The notes below the pieces were generated by a model that was given only the letters and a program-made list of their open reading frames with translations, did not search any database and had not been told where the DNA came from. The translations under genes and the position numbers were made by a program. A stretch of 64,000 nt of DNA from Ascidia mentula. Lineage: Eukaryota; Chordata; Ascidiacea; Phlebobranchia; Ascidiidae. Of this stretch, positions 47,989 through 59,689 are shown piece after piece. The stretch lies in the NCBI GenBank assembly GCA_947561715.1, contig OX387203.1:4836001-4900000 (forward strand). Reading direction: 5' to 3'. Position 1 is the first letter of the stretch; every line of letters starts with the position of its first letter.

Positions 47989-50900
47989 ATGGATAAGGAA
48001 AAGGCCACGAGTTTAAGATTGACACAATCTGAACCTGCTGTAAGTTTCCTTATTTTAGCGAAGAAACAACAATTAAACGCTAAAATTGTATCAAATATAT
48101 TTTTTGCTCAATGAAAAGGGACATTTTGTACGGGCTGTAAATCTTCTTTTCTGCAACTATTTTCGATTAATTGTGAGAATAAAAAGACTGGCCAAAATTG
48201 TTATTAACATTGTCATGTTTAAAAAACGTTTTGGAAAAAACTTATGCCATTATCAGTTTGAATGGCGCGTGATTTGTGTTCCTATTTTTGATTAATTTAA
48301 CGAAAAATCGCGTATTCAGCACGAATATAATTATGACAACAAATCAATATATCCAGTATACTACGATGAAATGTTTCTTTAGCTTTTAGTTGAACGTTTA
48401 CCTGTTATATCAACAGGGCAACTCTTGGTTTGGAGCATGTGTGTTGTTTGTAAGTGGAGCAATGTCCTTCTTCGTCGTTGGAATGAACTTGACGATACTT
48501 GGACCAATCATACCGATTCTTCGTGACATATACAGCACAACCTATCAAGTAACACCTGTTATTACGTAGTATTAGAATTTAATAGGATTTGATTTTCTGG
48601 CATTTAAGTTTCGAAAGTTTTTATTGAACATCATTTGACAGAATTGTGTCAAACAGAGGAAATTAGCCTATTTTTGCTAGGTGGTACCGGCTGATCTTTC
48701 ATATCTTGTCTGGTATCCAACGATTTACCAGTCGATTAAGCAGAAGACTTCCTCAGGGTTATGCCTGTTATTACAGTTTGCATATTGCTTACAATTTATG
48801 CACGTGACTCCCAACCTTTTTGTGGTTGCGTACCACTTGGATTTAAAACAATTTTGACGCATACCACCTAGTTGAGTGTTATAAAGAAACCTAGGGGATG
48901 AAATACAGATATTTTGAGATCACTTACGATTTTTAAATTCGAACTGTATCCGCAAATTACGGAAAGGTGCTCGCATACCACCTGGAATGCCATCGCGTAC
49001 CACTGTTTCCCAACAATCGGTTGGGAAACACTGATTTAAGCGAAAAGTATCATTCAGACAACTAGAATCAGCCTGTTTGCTAGGCGGTAACAACGGACAT
49101 GTCCTGTTTCGTCAGGCATCCAAAAAAACCTACAAAGTGTGATGGACGATCAGCTTGCCATCTTTTATTTAAAATTGCACAGATATATTAATTTCGCCTT
49201 GACGGCATCATCAGTTTCTATGCTTATTCAAATAAGAAACTAATGATGTCGTCAAGGCGAAATTAATATTCCTGTGTAATTTTAAATAAAAACTGGCACT
49301 GGCGCTGATCATGCATCACTCTTTGTGAGTTATTTTGAATTGCTCACCATTTCAATCCTTTTGTCCATTGTTTCAGAATCGCAATGGACAACCAATTCCG
49401 GAAGACACCTGGCTTCTTCTGCTTTCGTTGACGTTTTCATTTCTTATCGTTGGAGGTTTCTGTGGAGGAACAAGCACAAAGATAATGTTAACTTTCTTCA
49501 CCAGAAAGCATTTTCTGCAACTGGTCCATGTTATCAACATAACTGGATATCTTGTTATCACTCTTGGTGGTGGTCTATCTGGATCCTACGAGTGTGTAAT
49601 CATAGGGCGATTTATCAGTGGTATTCCGATGGGCGTTTTTTTCGGTAAGCATCGTTACGTTAATTTATTGGAAATTGTCATAAATCTGAAAAAAGTATGC
49701 GCGGATTTGAACCACAACGACAAGTTTGCGATCATTATTCCCTTTCACTAATAACGGTACTAGTGTTTCAGCAAGTGCTTCTCGTGTGTTTGCTACATAT
49801 TAGAAATTTTAATGACCACCGCAGCAATGCTATCAGCTTTTTGTGAGCTGCATGCAGATGGCCACTGTTTCGACCTATAAGGTCTCATCAGTGCAGCTTG
49901 GCGTGACTCTTCTGTTCTACACGACTTTGTGGTGACTACACAATCACCGTCATCTGTTGGGCACCAAACTAGCTTTCCTTACGGAGAAAACAAGATATAC
50001 GAAAAGCGTTCACAATTTTTCTTTAGCTCTTGTACCTCTCATGATGGTCGAGTTAAGCGCCAAAAACAAACAAGCCGTATGGCAAAGTACATGTTCCATA
50101 TCCCTTGCTTTTGGACTTCTTTTCGGATTAATTCTATCCCATCAAAAGGTTCGAAAAGTAAATGTCTCTTTATACTTGCAGTAAACAACTGTATGTGTTT
50201 GTACAGGTGTTTGGAACTGCAAGTCTGTGGCCAGTAGGAGTTGCATTTCCATGTGTTCCGTCTCTCGTATATCTGATCTCTAGCCTTTGGTTTCCTGAGA
50301 CACCCTTCTACCTTGTACGCACCGGAAAGGCCCAAGAAGCAGTGGATGTGCTGAAACGACTGAGAATAGATTTGAAAGTACGTTATTTCTTCGCATATAC
50401 TTTTTGACATGGCATTGATCGAGAAAAACAATTTAGGATCAGATTAAGGAAGAGCTTCGGGAAATTGAGAAAGAAGTCAACAAAAACATAAATGTTGTCA
50501 ACGTAAAGGAAATGCTTTTTACCAAAAGATACAGGTATGTTAGTACATGGAGACTAATATTCCGCACTATGTTAGTGTTGAATCGTATTAGCTACCTTGC
50601 CTTGTTTAGTAGGCTGGTTATAGACTTTCCCAGCATATACCTATAAACTATATACCGTGGAGGAGTCCGCTTTAGCCATTACGGCGCATTCCTTCGTATT
50701 ACCAAACATCATAATAGTATACACCAGCACAACACAGTTCTGCATAGTTAAGAATAGCCTCTCTTCAAAACTAATAAGGCTTGTGAGGTTTTATCCCGCA
50801 ATCAAAATGTTGTACTTTTATTTAGAAATCAGCTTATAGCCGTGGCAGGCGTGTATGCTGGCTTCATGCTGACTGGAATAAACCACTTGACTTTATACAC

Positions 50901-52509
50901 TGATCAGATCTTTTTGAACGCCAATGTTGCACCAGAACATGTTACAAGTGCAAGCATAGGAGTTTATGGAATCCAGTTTCTCTTTTCTCTATTAGGGGTA
51001 ACCACCAAAAAATAATTGCATTCGTCAATTTCAATGCGTTGAAGACACAAATATTTCAAAACCTTTTCAAATATTTTTTGTATGTCTAACTGCAACGTAA
51101 ATGGAAAATATGTGTAAAAAGTAAAATTACATTAGTTGCGATATTAATGAAGAAAAAAAAACGAATTTTGGTGTTCGTCATGTTCATGTCACTGCACCGA
51201 ACACTAAGTTACACGCGCAAAATATAAATTGATTTTCTACCTTTTCACAGCCGAAACTGGTGAACCGTTTTGGAAGCTTGATGATAAACAAACTTTCAAC
51301 ATTCCTGGCGATACTTTCCCTCGTTCTGTTTACTGTTAGTCAAGCAACAAGCCATCTTGCACCCAACGCGATGCCAATCGTAGCTATCGTAGCCATTTGT
51401 ATCTACTTTGTCGTGTGAGTAATTGTTACCCTTTTTATGTTTCAATGAAAATGTTTTTACTTCATGAAATCGAGACCTAACTAGCAACACTTCTTTGGCG
51501 TGACACAAGTAAAACTTCAATGCCTCTTTATGTTTGTCACAGTTTCGTAACGTAAATTTTCAGAATTATAACTGGAATCCAACTGACTACTTTGATACTT
51601 ATTGGGGAATTGACGACTGAACCAACACGTTCGACAGCTTTCGCTCTCGCTTCGATTCTATTCTGGATTACAGCTTGGACGGTCGCCTTTGTTCCACCAT
51701 ATTTGCAGGTAGGAACCAGTTTTGGGTTAGAAAATTCAGTGTGGACGAAGTTGCGCGTTTTGAGAAGTTCATGTCTGCTAAATAACTTGTGCCGCCGTGC
51801 TCAAAATCAAATACAGTTTACCGGCTGTTGCCTTCCTGTCACACAGTTTGCCTGTATTTTGTATTTAAAAGTGGAAGACAACTGTATTTTGAATTTAAGG
51901 GAACAAATGTAGATTTTTTTGAAATTGTGTAGAATCGCTGGATTGCGTTTGGACTTCAAGAAGCCCATATTTATTAAAAGTGTAATAATTTTTCGACTGA
52001 GAAAAAATTTACAATCGCTTGCACCTGCCGTCAACTGTTTGCTTACCGGTGCATGTACTTATATGCGTACCACAGTTTAAGTAGCATTGACCTATACTAC
52101 TGTGTGTGCATGTTTATGACCCTGGGTTGACTTGAGTAATTTGTGGCTTGCAATTAATATGACGCCAGTTGTCTAGCTGCAATTAAAGGCGATTTCCTTC
52201 AGTGACAGAGCCAAGGTCATTTGGTGTCGCGATAGTGTTTCATGCAACGCGATAGTGTTTCATGCAATAACATGACAAGGCTGGACCGCAGGCGCGATTA
52301 TTAGGTTCATTGGCAATGCTTTGCTGCCATGGCATTGTAGCCAAGCTGGATCAATCACAAAGTACTTTTTATGTTTTTGGATGCACCTTGGTGCTTATGA
52401 GGTGACTGTTTGGATTGCAACATCAACTTGTTTCTTGCTTTTCCAAGTCTTTTACGTGCCCGACACCAAAGGGAAAACGTCAGAAGAAATTCAAGCGCAT
52501 TTCATGTAA
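47989..52509 (+). CDS. SLC2/GLUT-like sugar transporter
   Basis: Ten exons: 47989-48039, 48417-48548, 49377-49644, 50027-50148, 50207-50377, 50437-50534, 50826-50997, 51251-51414, 51564-51708 and 52381-52509. They give 483 residues, close to the usual GLUT length. Family marks are GRFISGIPMGV before helix 5, PETPFYLV after helix 6, GINHLTLYTDQIF in helix 7, and VPDTKGKTSEEI at the C-terminus. It should be a 12-helix plasma-membrane facilitator; the substrate cannot be told. Exon 4 could instead end at 50157, also in frame. Odd point: the acceptor before the last exon reads TTTTTGG, whereas the partial copy at 63226 has TTTTTAG. Splicing could fall to an in-frame AG at the end of TATGAG, 21 bases inside, dropping seven residues. 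Confidence 0.85.
48801..49033. mobile_element. hAT-like nonautonomous element in transporter intron 2
   Basis: Termini resemble CAGTGNTTCCCAACC and its inverse. The body (TGCGTACCACTTGG, GGAAAGGTGCTCGCATACCA) recurs at 61550-61763 and, inverted, at 56595-56832. The left terminus is altered (CACGTGACTCCCAACC). Confidence 0.75.
49133..49328. repeat. Foldback element with nearly perfect arms
   Basis: The two arms, 49133-49230 and about 49236-49328, are inverse copies: CGCCTTGACGGCATCATCAG against CTAATGATGTCGTCAAGGCG, with outer ends CAAAGTGTGATGGACGATCA against TGATCATGCATCACTCTTTG. The loop is short. Single arms occur at 11745-11880 and near 34260-34360. It lies in transporter intron 2, just before exon 3. 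Confidence 0.85.
49845..49899. repeat. Short dispersed repeat (partner at 8601-8649)
   Basis: GATGGCCACTGTTTCGACCT and GGTCTCATCAGTG recur here within transporter intron 3. The centre GACCTATAAGGTC is a small palindrome. Confidence 0.65.
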
Positions 52510-54838
52510 AGGGTTTTTAACCAAAATGTGACAGACCCAACCACTTTTTTGCTGTAAAAACTCTTGCCAACAAACGTCTGTTTCACTTTGACTGATTTGA
52601 TCATTTATCGACCGTGCTGCCATACAATAAATTGCTTGATAAAAGATACCAAATAAAAATATTGCAGTGTTTTAAGGTATTTGTACAATAACTACCCTTA
52701 ACGTAAACAGACAAGAATCGGTAACCTCTATGGAAGGTGATTCTAGTTCAGTTACTGTTTTCTGTGCTATCTGTGTTTGAGTTGTTAACAGGGGTTTGAA
52801 CATATAGGATATCCTGGCCACGAATCCCGATCAGGTTTTCTTCTTGGTATACGGGTCGGGCGCTTGACCAATGCAGGCAATCAACCGTCCATTAACGATT
52901 GCTTATCGACCATTAACTCATCGTTGGAACAGCTCAACAGCGTCCACATCCGGGTAATTGATTTTGGATTTTCATTCACTGAACCCGCTATGGAGCATCG
53001 AAGATGTTTTGCAAACTCGAATCGAAGTCCAGGTATCGGAAAACAATACAGCGTGTGAAAGTTCGTTCGCTCCATCGCTCCTTCCTTTTCATGTGCAGGA
53101 CGAGCGCTGGCGCACTCTCGCACTTAACCCGCATGCGAAGGATGGTATACTGAATGCGCTTCGCTTTCAGACCACTTCGATTTTAAACAAATGCAAGCGG
53201 TTTTTAGGTTGTTAAGTTTGTCACATTGCATCAGATAAATGATAAACATGTTTTTTTAAGGCAAGACGTGCTTGAAATTGCTTTTATAGTTGTGTTTGGG
53301 CCCTATTGCTTATGCAAGTTTTTCTTAGTACTTCCATGTTGGTTTGTTTTCCGCGGGTTGCACTTAGTTTTATACCCAATGGTTGACGGCGACTGTGCTG
53401 TAGTCACCGCAAATTGGATGTCTTGCTTGACTGCTCACATACAACATAATTGTAAGACCTATTATGTAGAAATAATGGCTCTGTCTGCGGCTCACTGTTG
53501 AAAACATATTGGCTATATAGCTTTAATGCCAATCGGTGAGTGGTGGTCGTATATGATCGTGACCGAGAAAATCCAGCTGCGCAGCGCAAGGTACAACGCG
53601 AAATGTGATCTTGAATGTGGTTTGCTCAGTCGCCCAAGACATGCAGTCAAGCGGATCCCTAATTTTAACAGAGCTGGTTTGCGTGAAAAGGAAGTATAGG
53701 CGTAGGTGCAGAAATAGAATCACCATAAGTTTTTCAATTCGGTGTTTCAGTGATTAGCTGTTGTCGTTTTGCTACTTTTTACAGTGCGTTGCAGATAAAG
53801 TTTGTCGACATTACGCAATACTTATGCGCGTTAAAATATTTTAAAGAATGCTGTTTACTGCGCAAAAGCTGCTAAACCCGGCTGCAGATATTACGTGGCC
53901 CAGAAATTACCAGGCCCAAATCAGTTTAGGCCACTCGGATTTTTATGGCCAAAAATTCAGACGTTTGGTCCTGCGTTATTTGCGTCACTTCCATATTTGG
54001 TCACATGATTTGAAAACATAGACAAAACTCGCAACATGGAAAATAGTGCAGCGGACAAAGAGATGACGTGCTTTTTGTTTTGCTGTTGTAGCTACGTCAT
54101 GTGTTTTCCGTTTAAGTGCATTCAGATATTCAAACCAGCTCAGTCTAAGTTCAATTCAGTCCGGAAGCGATTTGAACTGTTCGGAAGTGAGAAGAATTAA
54201 AACCATCCATATTTCGCATGTGTTTACATATGTGGTTTAGTTGTTGTGGTTGACCAAAAACGTGGTAAAATAGGCAAACATTAATAATATGCGACCTTTA
54301 CTTGAACTGCATGCCGTTTTCGTTGAATCGGAGAAAGAACAAGAATAAATCTAAAAAGATTAAGTGTGTTGGATTGCGTTACATTTAATGCAAAGTGATC
54401 GTTGAAAGCGGATTCAATACACCTCCATAAAAAGGATTGAGCACAAAAGCGAATGAGCGCCCCGATCTCCTCTTGGGCTAAAAAAGGAGGAGCAATTGTA
54501 AATACATTCAAGCAGTTAGCCGTTGGGCCTTTGGTTTTCCACCAAGAGGGTTTGTAAAATACTTGTAATTTCATGTGCTTTTATGAGCTGGGGACTATGA
54601 GTACACTGTTAGTTGTCGTACCGGATTAGACGCTTACCAACAGAAGGCTAGTTTTTATGATTTTGTTCATGGAGACTACGACCACACTCTTTGTTGTCGT
54701 ACGAACTTCTATGCTTATCAGTTTATGCGTTATCGACGCTGTCTTTCAAAAGGGTGTTTCAAAAAGCAATTTTTCTGGCCTTTTTGTGCGGAGCTGCTAG
54801 CCCAGTCACTGTTACAAATCTTCAGACATAATACTTTA
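52510..54838. other. Intergenic stretch after the transporter
   Basis: Up to about 53100 it is repeated at 63355-64000. The rest is unique in the window, and no supported exon was found. Short open frames here are not backed by motifs. Confidence 0.5.
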
Positions 54839-55667
54839 ACTATACATCACTCGATAAACTTCATTCAATCCGAGAAACAGTTAAAGTGTAATACAGATCC
54901 AACAATAGCATTGCGATTTGAGGTTGGTTTCCAGCAATAGCTCAGCAGGACTGATTCAAAAATATGCAGCGCGATAAGCAACACTACCAGTGGTCGTTTG
55001 AAACCCACCAGTGGACAATGGGCCGATTTCCCGGCGCCTGGATGTGAAAGCCCTAAACCGTTTGTCATCAAGTTTCATACATTTGTTTGGCTGATAAAAA
55101 GGGTTGCTGCTACATTCAGGTATACACTGGGATTTCAATCCTGCAGAAACTAGCGTTAGGAGCCGTTATACCCAATTAACGGGTTCTGTTTTGTTAATGT
55201 TTCTGTATTATGTATTCCAATAGGCGCGTAACTATTTCTCCACGTTTATTTATTGTCATAAGAAAGCCATAGACCACAGCCCAATGACTGGCATTCTGAT
55301 ATTTTCGCACGGAATGCGGAAATGATCGCCTGTACAAGACGTAGATCTTGCCATTGCATATACACTGCACTGTAGCCCTTAGCTACGTCATGCGCGGTTG
55401 TAAGTAAGCATTTTCCAGGGAAACTGTCCCCAGACAGAGCATAGAGGTTTGGAAGTAAGGACATATACACTGTATTTACTCAATGAATGTAAGGAAGTTG
55501 TTTCGATATTTAGTGTTGGGGTCACGATAAGTGAAGTACTGCGTACGCTCTGTTTTTCTAAACGCTTTAATGTGCTTTGGTTTGAAGACTCAGCGGAATT
55601 AAAACTACAACTGTCAGTAGTAATTTTCCAAATATTTAAGTGCGTCCCTTGCCTAAGAAGACAACAG

Positions 55668-58600
55668 ATGAAGATTAAGTACATTGTGCTGCTCTTTCTC
55701 TCCGTGCTTTGTTTGCTTGCTGTGGTCCTCCTAGTGGAATTTACCTACACAAATCGCGGCAAATTGCATTTTCAGCGACTGGCCGTGCTAAGTAACATTG
55801 TCAACGGCGAAGAAGATGAGACAGTATCAAGGAAAGCTTCGCAATATGTGAGACTGCTTTTCCTAGTTGTTTACTTGGTGTAGTTGTGACAATCAAATTG
55901 TAGTTGGATCAAGTTCGAAGTCATTTATAAATCACCGCGGTATAATGGTACAGCCTGTTCGTTTTGGGGAGCACGGATCGGCAAATTGCGGTTTATTTTG
56001 CTCTCCCATGTAAAAAGATTGCATATTAATAGTTACATTTGAATATCCTAACAGCCTGTTCTGTTCACTAGAACGGCCACAATGCGCTCGGAGCCTATGA
56101 ACCACTTCAATCAGCACTGAACAACTCTACACAAAAAGTAAGTGTAGTATTAAGTATTCTGGCAGTTAATAAGTTCGAAGAACTGAAATTACAATGGATT
56201 ATTATGTTGGAAAATGCGTGGCAGGGCAAAAGATTAAACAGATGAAGCCACAGCAGCTTTCGTCTGTCAAAGTCTTTTTGACATGATGCCCTGCTAATTG
56301 TTTTGTAAACCATAGAAGCACTAAACGACTCAGAAATATTGCATTCAAATCTTCATTTTCTACACTTGCGTTGCACTTGGCAATAGACATATTGTCAATC
56401 AAACGTGTCACGTATAACTGTTGCTTAGTAATCGTTTAAATCACTGGTTCCCAAAGTGGGCGCCAGCGCCCCCCTGAGGGCGTTTGCAATCGTACGGGGG
56501 GCGCTGGAGACCAAATGGGCGATTGGGGGGCGCTAGGAAACAAATGACCGGTTGGTGGCGCTTGGAGACAGGGCAAATTTTCTCTTATAGCGTAAGTGTT
56601 TCCCAACCGGTGGTACGTGTACCACTAGTAGTACGCGACCGCATTCCAAGTGGTACGTGAGCACCTTTCCGTAATTTGCGGGTATAGTTCGAATTTAAAA
56701 AATCGTAACTGATTTCAAAATTTTGGATAGTTTATCCCCTAGGATACTTTGTCACACTCAATTAGGTCGTACACGACGAAATTGTTTTACCTCCAAGTGG
56801 TACGCAACCACAAAAAGGTTGGGAATCACTGGCCTAAATGATTCAGTCCAACCTTTGCATAATTTATGCTACTTCATAAAAGGCCTTTCTCGCATGCTAA
56901 ACTAGAATTTATTGATTCTGACGTCACAACGAATTTTATGTATGTCACAATGTGTCATCAACCAACGCTAAATAATCGCTTTTCGAAAATGAGGATTTTC
57001 GATGGTATGGTTTACTTGTTTTTAACTAGAGTTTGGTATTGAAATATTAGAAATCAGACGAAATTGGTGTCATTCCACCAACCTCAACTATCGCATTAAT
57101 TGACAAACAACAAATAAATTCGTTATGTTTTTTGTCTGTTCTGTTGGGCGTTGTTAAATGACAAAGGTGTTTTGGGGGGCGGTGCAGAAAAAAAGTTTGA
57201 GAAACACTGGTTTAAATCGTCTGCAGTATGTGTCACATGCTTTTTGGCACGGGATACAAGCGAAAGTTAAAGGAACTTCAACCCAATGCCAATAAGTAAT
57301 ACTTTGCCCATTAAACCCATTTAATGACCCTGTCCCATACGTTGTTATAATTTACGAAGATTGATTAGCGCTTTCGTGACCTTGGCGTTGTTTTACATAA
57401 TACACATTGTACTTATAGCCCTTTGCATTAAAAATCGTCTGGAAAACTATAACCCCCACATTCGATGCCAGCGCACGCGTGCTTGGTATTTGGGGGTTTA
57501 GTATGAAACAAATTACCAGTTTTTTTGATCCAGATTTGATTTACTAATCACATTGAAATTACCAGCTATTGTCAATATATCGAACATATGTTAGAAAATT
57601 GAACCATGTTAATTAACGTGTGTTTGATTGGAGATCAATATTGTGGTGTGGTATCCTCCATTCAACATGCCGCAGATTTGGAAATCTACTGACGGCGACG
57701 GCTGTGGAAACTGCGAACTCACAATGGACAAAAACATGGTAACTTTTGTAAGCTACCCAGAGTTACAATCAGTCGACACCAAAACTTAAGCACGCTACGT
57801 TTGAAGGCGCAATGCATTGAAATAGTGATTGAATGCGCAAGTGCGCAAGTGCGCAAGTGCGCAAGTCGATAATAAGTACGTTTATGAGAAATAATCGCAT
57901 GGCCCAGTACATGCATCATCATGGTTGTATTGCTGATGCGGAATTAGCAAAAAACTCCAAAATCTTCCTGTGCTTCTTAGTGGACTGACCAGTCTTCGCG
58001 TCTTGATATAAACGTCTTGCTTATTTTCAATATGCGGTCATTATAACTATATCATTTTACCACGTAGCTGTGCCCACAAATAATACCACAAAGATGATTA
58101 GTTTTATGAGAAAATAAGGGACGGGACGTATATTTTTTGTAGATCAACAATTCAAGCACAAAGGCAGTGGTGTATCATTTTCAGGAGGTTGACCCCAAAA
58201 CTATGCCGAACACAAGGTATAATATACAAAAATCTTAAGCGTTGTCTGTGCTGTACACGGAAGCGGGAAGCAGCACCACTATTAATTCTTCGTCATTACA
58301 ATGGTCCATTACACTTTTGACACGTTTACATTGTGCACGTTGAAGACCTGATTCCTAGGGTCTTGTACAACGTTGTAACAAACAGTAAAAACGAGGCACA
58401 CAGTCAAAAACAAATTCCGAAGCTAGTTATAGTGCAGAAGCACAGCACGATTAAAACTATGCGTTTTGGGAAAAACTGAGATGCACTTTCTCATCAAAAA
58501 AAACATTTACCCCTCGTCGTTGACAATATAAATTGAAACCATGTCTATTAACTTAACCTCAGGATTAATACGTAGTTTATCTAGAAACCTGAGTCAATAT

Positions 58601-59689
58601 TGGGTATGGTGGGCAAGGGAAGGTCCGATATCTTCCTATTATCTGAGAGGAAAACGATTCACGGACGTTAACAACGTCTTCAACCTAACCATGTCCTACA
58701 GGTAAGCACTGTTTCAACTAACATAACTCAATAGAAAGCATGTGGCTCTTAAGACTGTTCTTATTACTCCGACCAATGTATTGAGTCAAATATTGTTTGA
58801 CTTGGTGGTATCAACATATTGATTGGCTTGTTTTGGGGCAGAATACGTGAAATTTTAGTGATTATTAGTTCCAGGCTATGCTTTCTGTGTATAACCATTT
58901 CTGATATAAGACATGAACATTTGCTTATGTTTTATGTTCTCATCAATATTGCGTAGATCCCATTCTGACATTTACTATCCTGACGGTTCGGCAGGGGAGC
59001 TCTACAAATCTCACAATCTACCGATAACTGAAACACAGTTGGACGAGTTAATCAACAACAAAACAGGCCTTGCTCTGTTCGTTGCGACAAACTGCGACTG
59101 GACAAGGGGTGCAGTTACCCGCCTCAATTTTGTAAAGACACTCATTGCAAAAGGTCTCAAGGTCGACACTGGCGGAGCGTGTTTTCAGCGAAAGTTACAA
59201 AACTTCCAAAACCATAAGTACAAGTTTTATTTGGCTTTCGAGAACAGTTGGTTGTGCAAAGAATACATCACAGAAAAGTTTTGGGACAACGCCTTGGGTA
59301 ATGGCACAGTCCCTGTTGTAATTGGACCGACCAAGGCCGACTACGAAAAAGTAGCACCGCCTAATTCGTTCATCTACGCTCAAGACTATACACCAACAGA
59401 GTTGATACAGTATTTACAGTACTTGGACAAGAATGTGACTGCGTATAAAGAGTATTTGCGATGGATGACGATGCCTCAAGAAAAGATGCCAAATTATCGA
59501 AGGAGAACTCGTTGGTGTCAACTATGTAGAGTACTTCACGGTATTAACGTGGACAATCTTTACAATCCAGATTATGAGAAGCGTTATTCAGACATTCCTT
59601 TGTACGGTGAAGCGAAGAAGCCGCGAGTTGTTCCGTCTATAAGAGACATGTATTACGGCAACGAATATGCCGAATGCTTGGCACATTAG
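55668..59689 (+). CDS. Alpha-1,3-fucosyltransferase-like protein D (GT10)
   Basis: Six exons: 55668-55847, 56072-56137, 57634-57738, 58143-58216, 58585-58701 and 58957-59689, 1275 bases and 424 residues, matching gene B exon for exon. Signal anchor YIVLLFLSVLCLLAVVLLVE; catalytic motifs as in B, with FYLAFENSWLCKEYITEKFW intact. By eye the first exon differs from B at 10 of 60 residues, against about seven changes in the other 364, so divergence is concentrated in the anchor and stem. That could change Golgi placement while keeping catalysis. The exon 3 acceptor is GGAG where B and A have GCAG; a G before the AG is disfavoured and may weaken splicing. Intron 2 carries a hAT-like insertion absent from B. 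Confidence 0.9.
56442..57209. mobile_element. hAT-like nonautonomous element in intron 2 of gene D
   Basis: It starts CACTGGTTCCCAAAGTGGGC and ends TTTGAGAAACACTG, with a perfect 8-bp duplication GTTTAAAT at 56434-56441 and 57210-57217. The duplicated block at gene B shows a single GTTTAAAT at the matching place, about 20575. No transposase is encoded. Confidence 0.9.
56595..56832. mobile_element. Second hAT-like element nested in the first
   Basis: AGTGTTTCCCAACC at one end and GGTTGGGAATCACTGG at the other, with an internal body that is the inverse of those at 48801-49033 and 61550-61763. It lies wholly inside 56442-57209. Confidence 0.75.
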
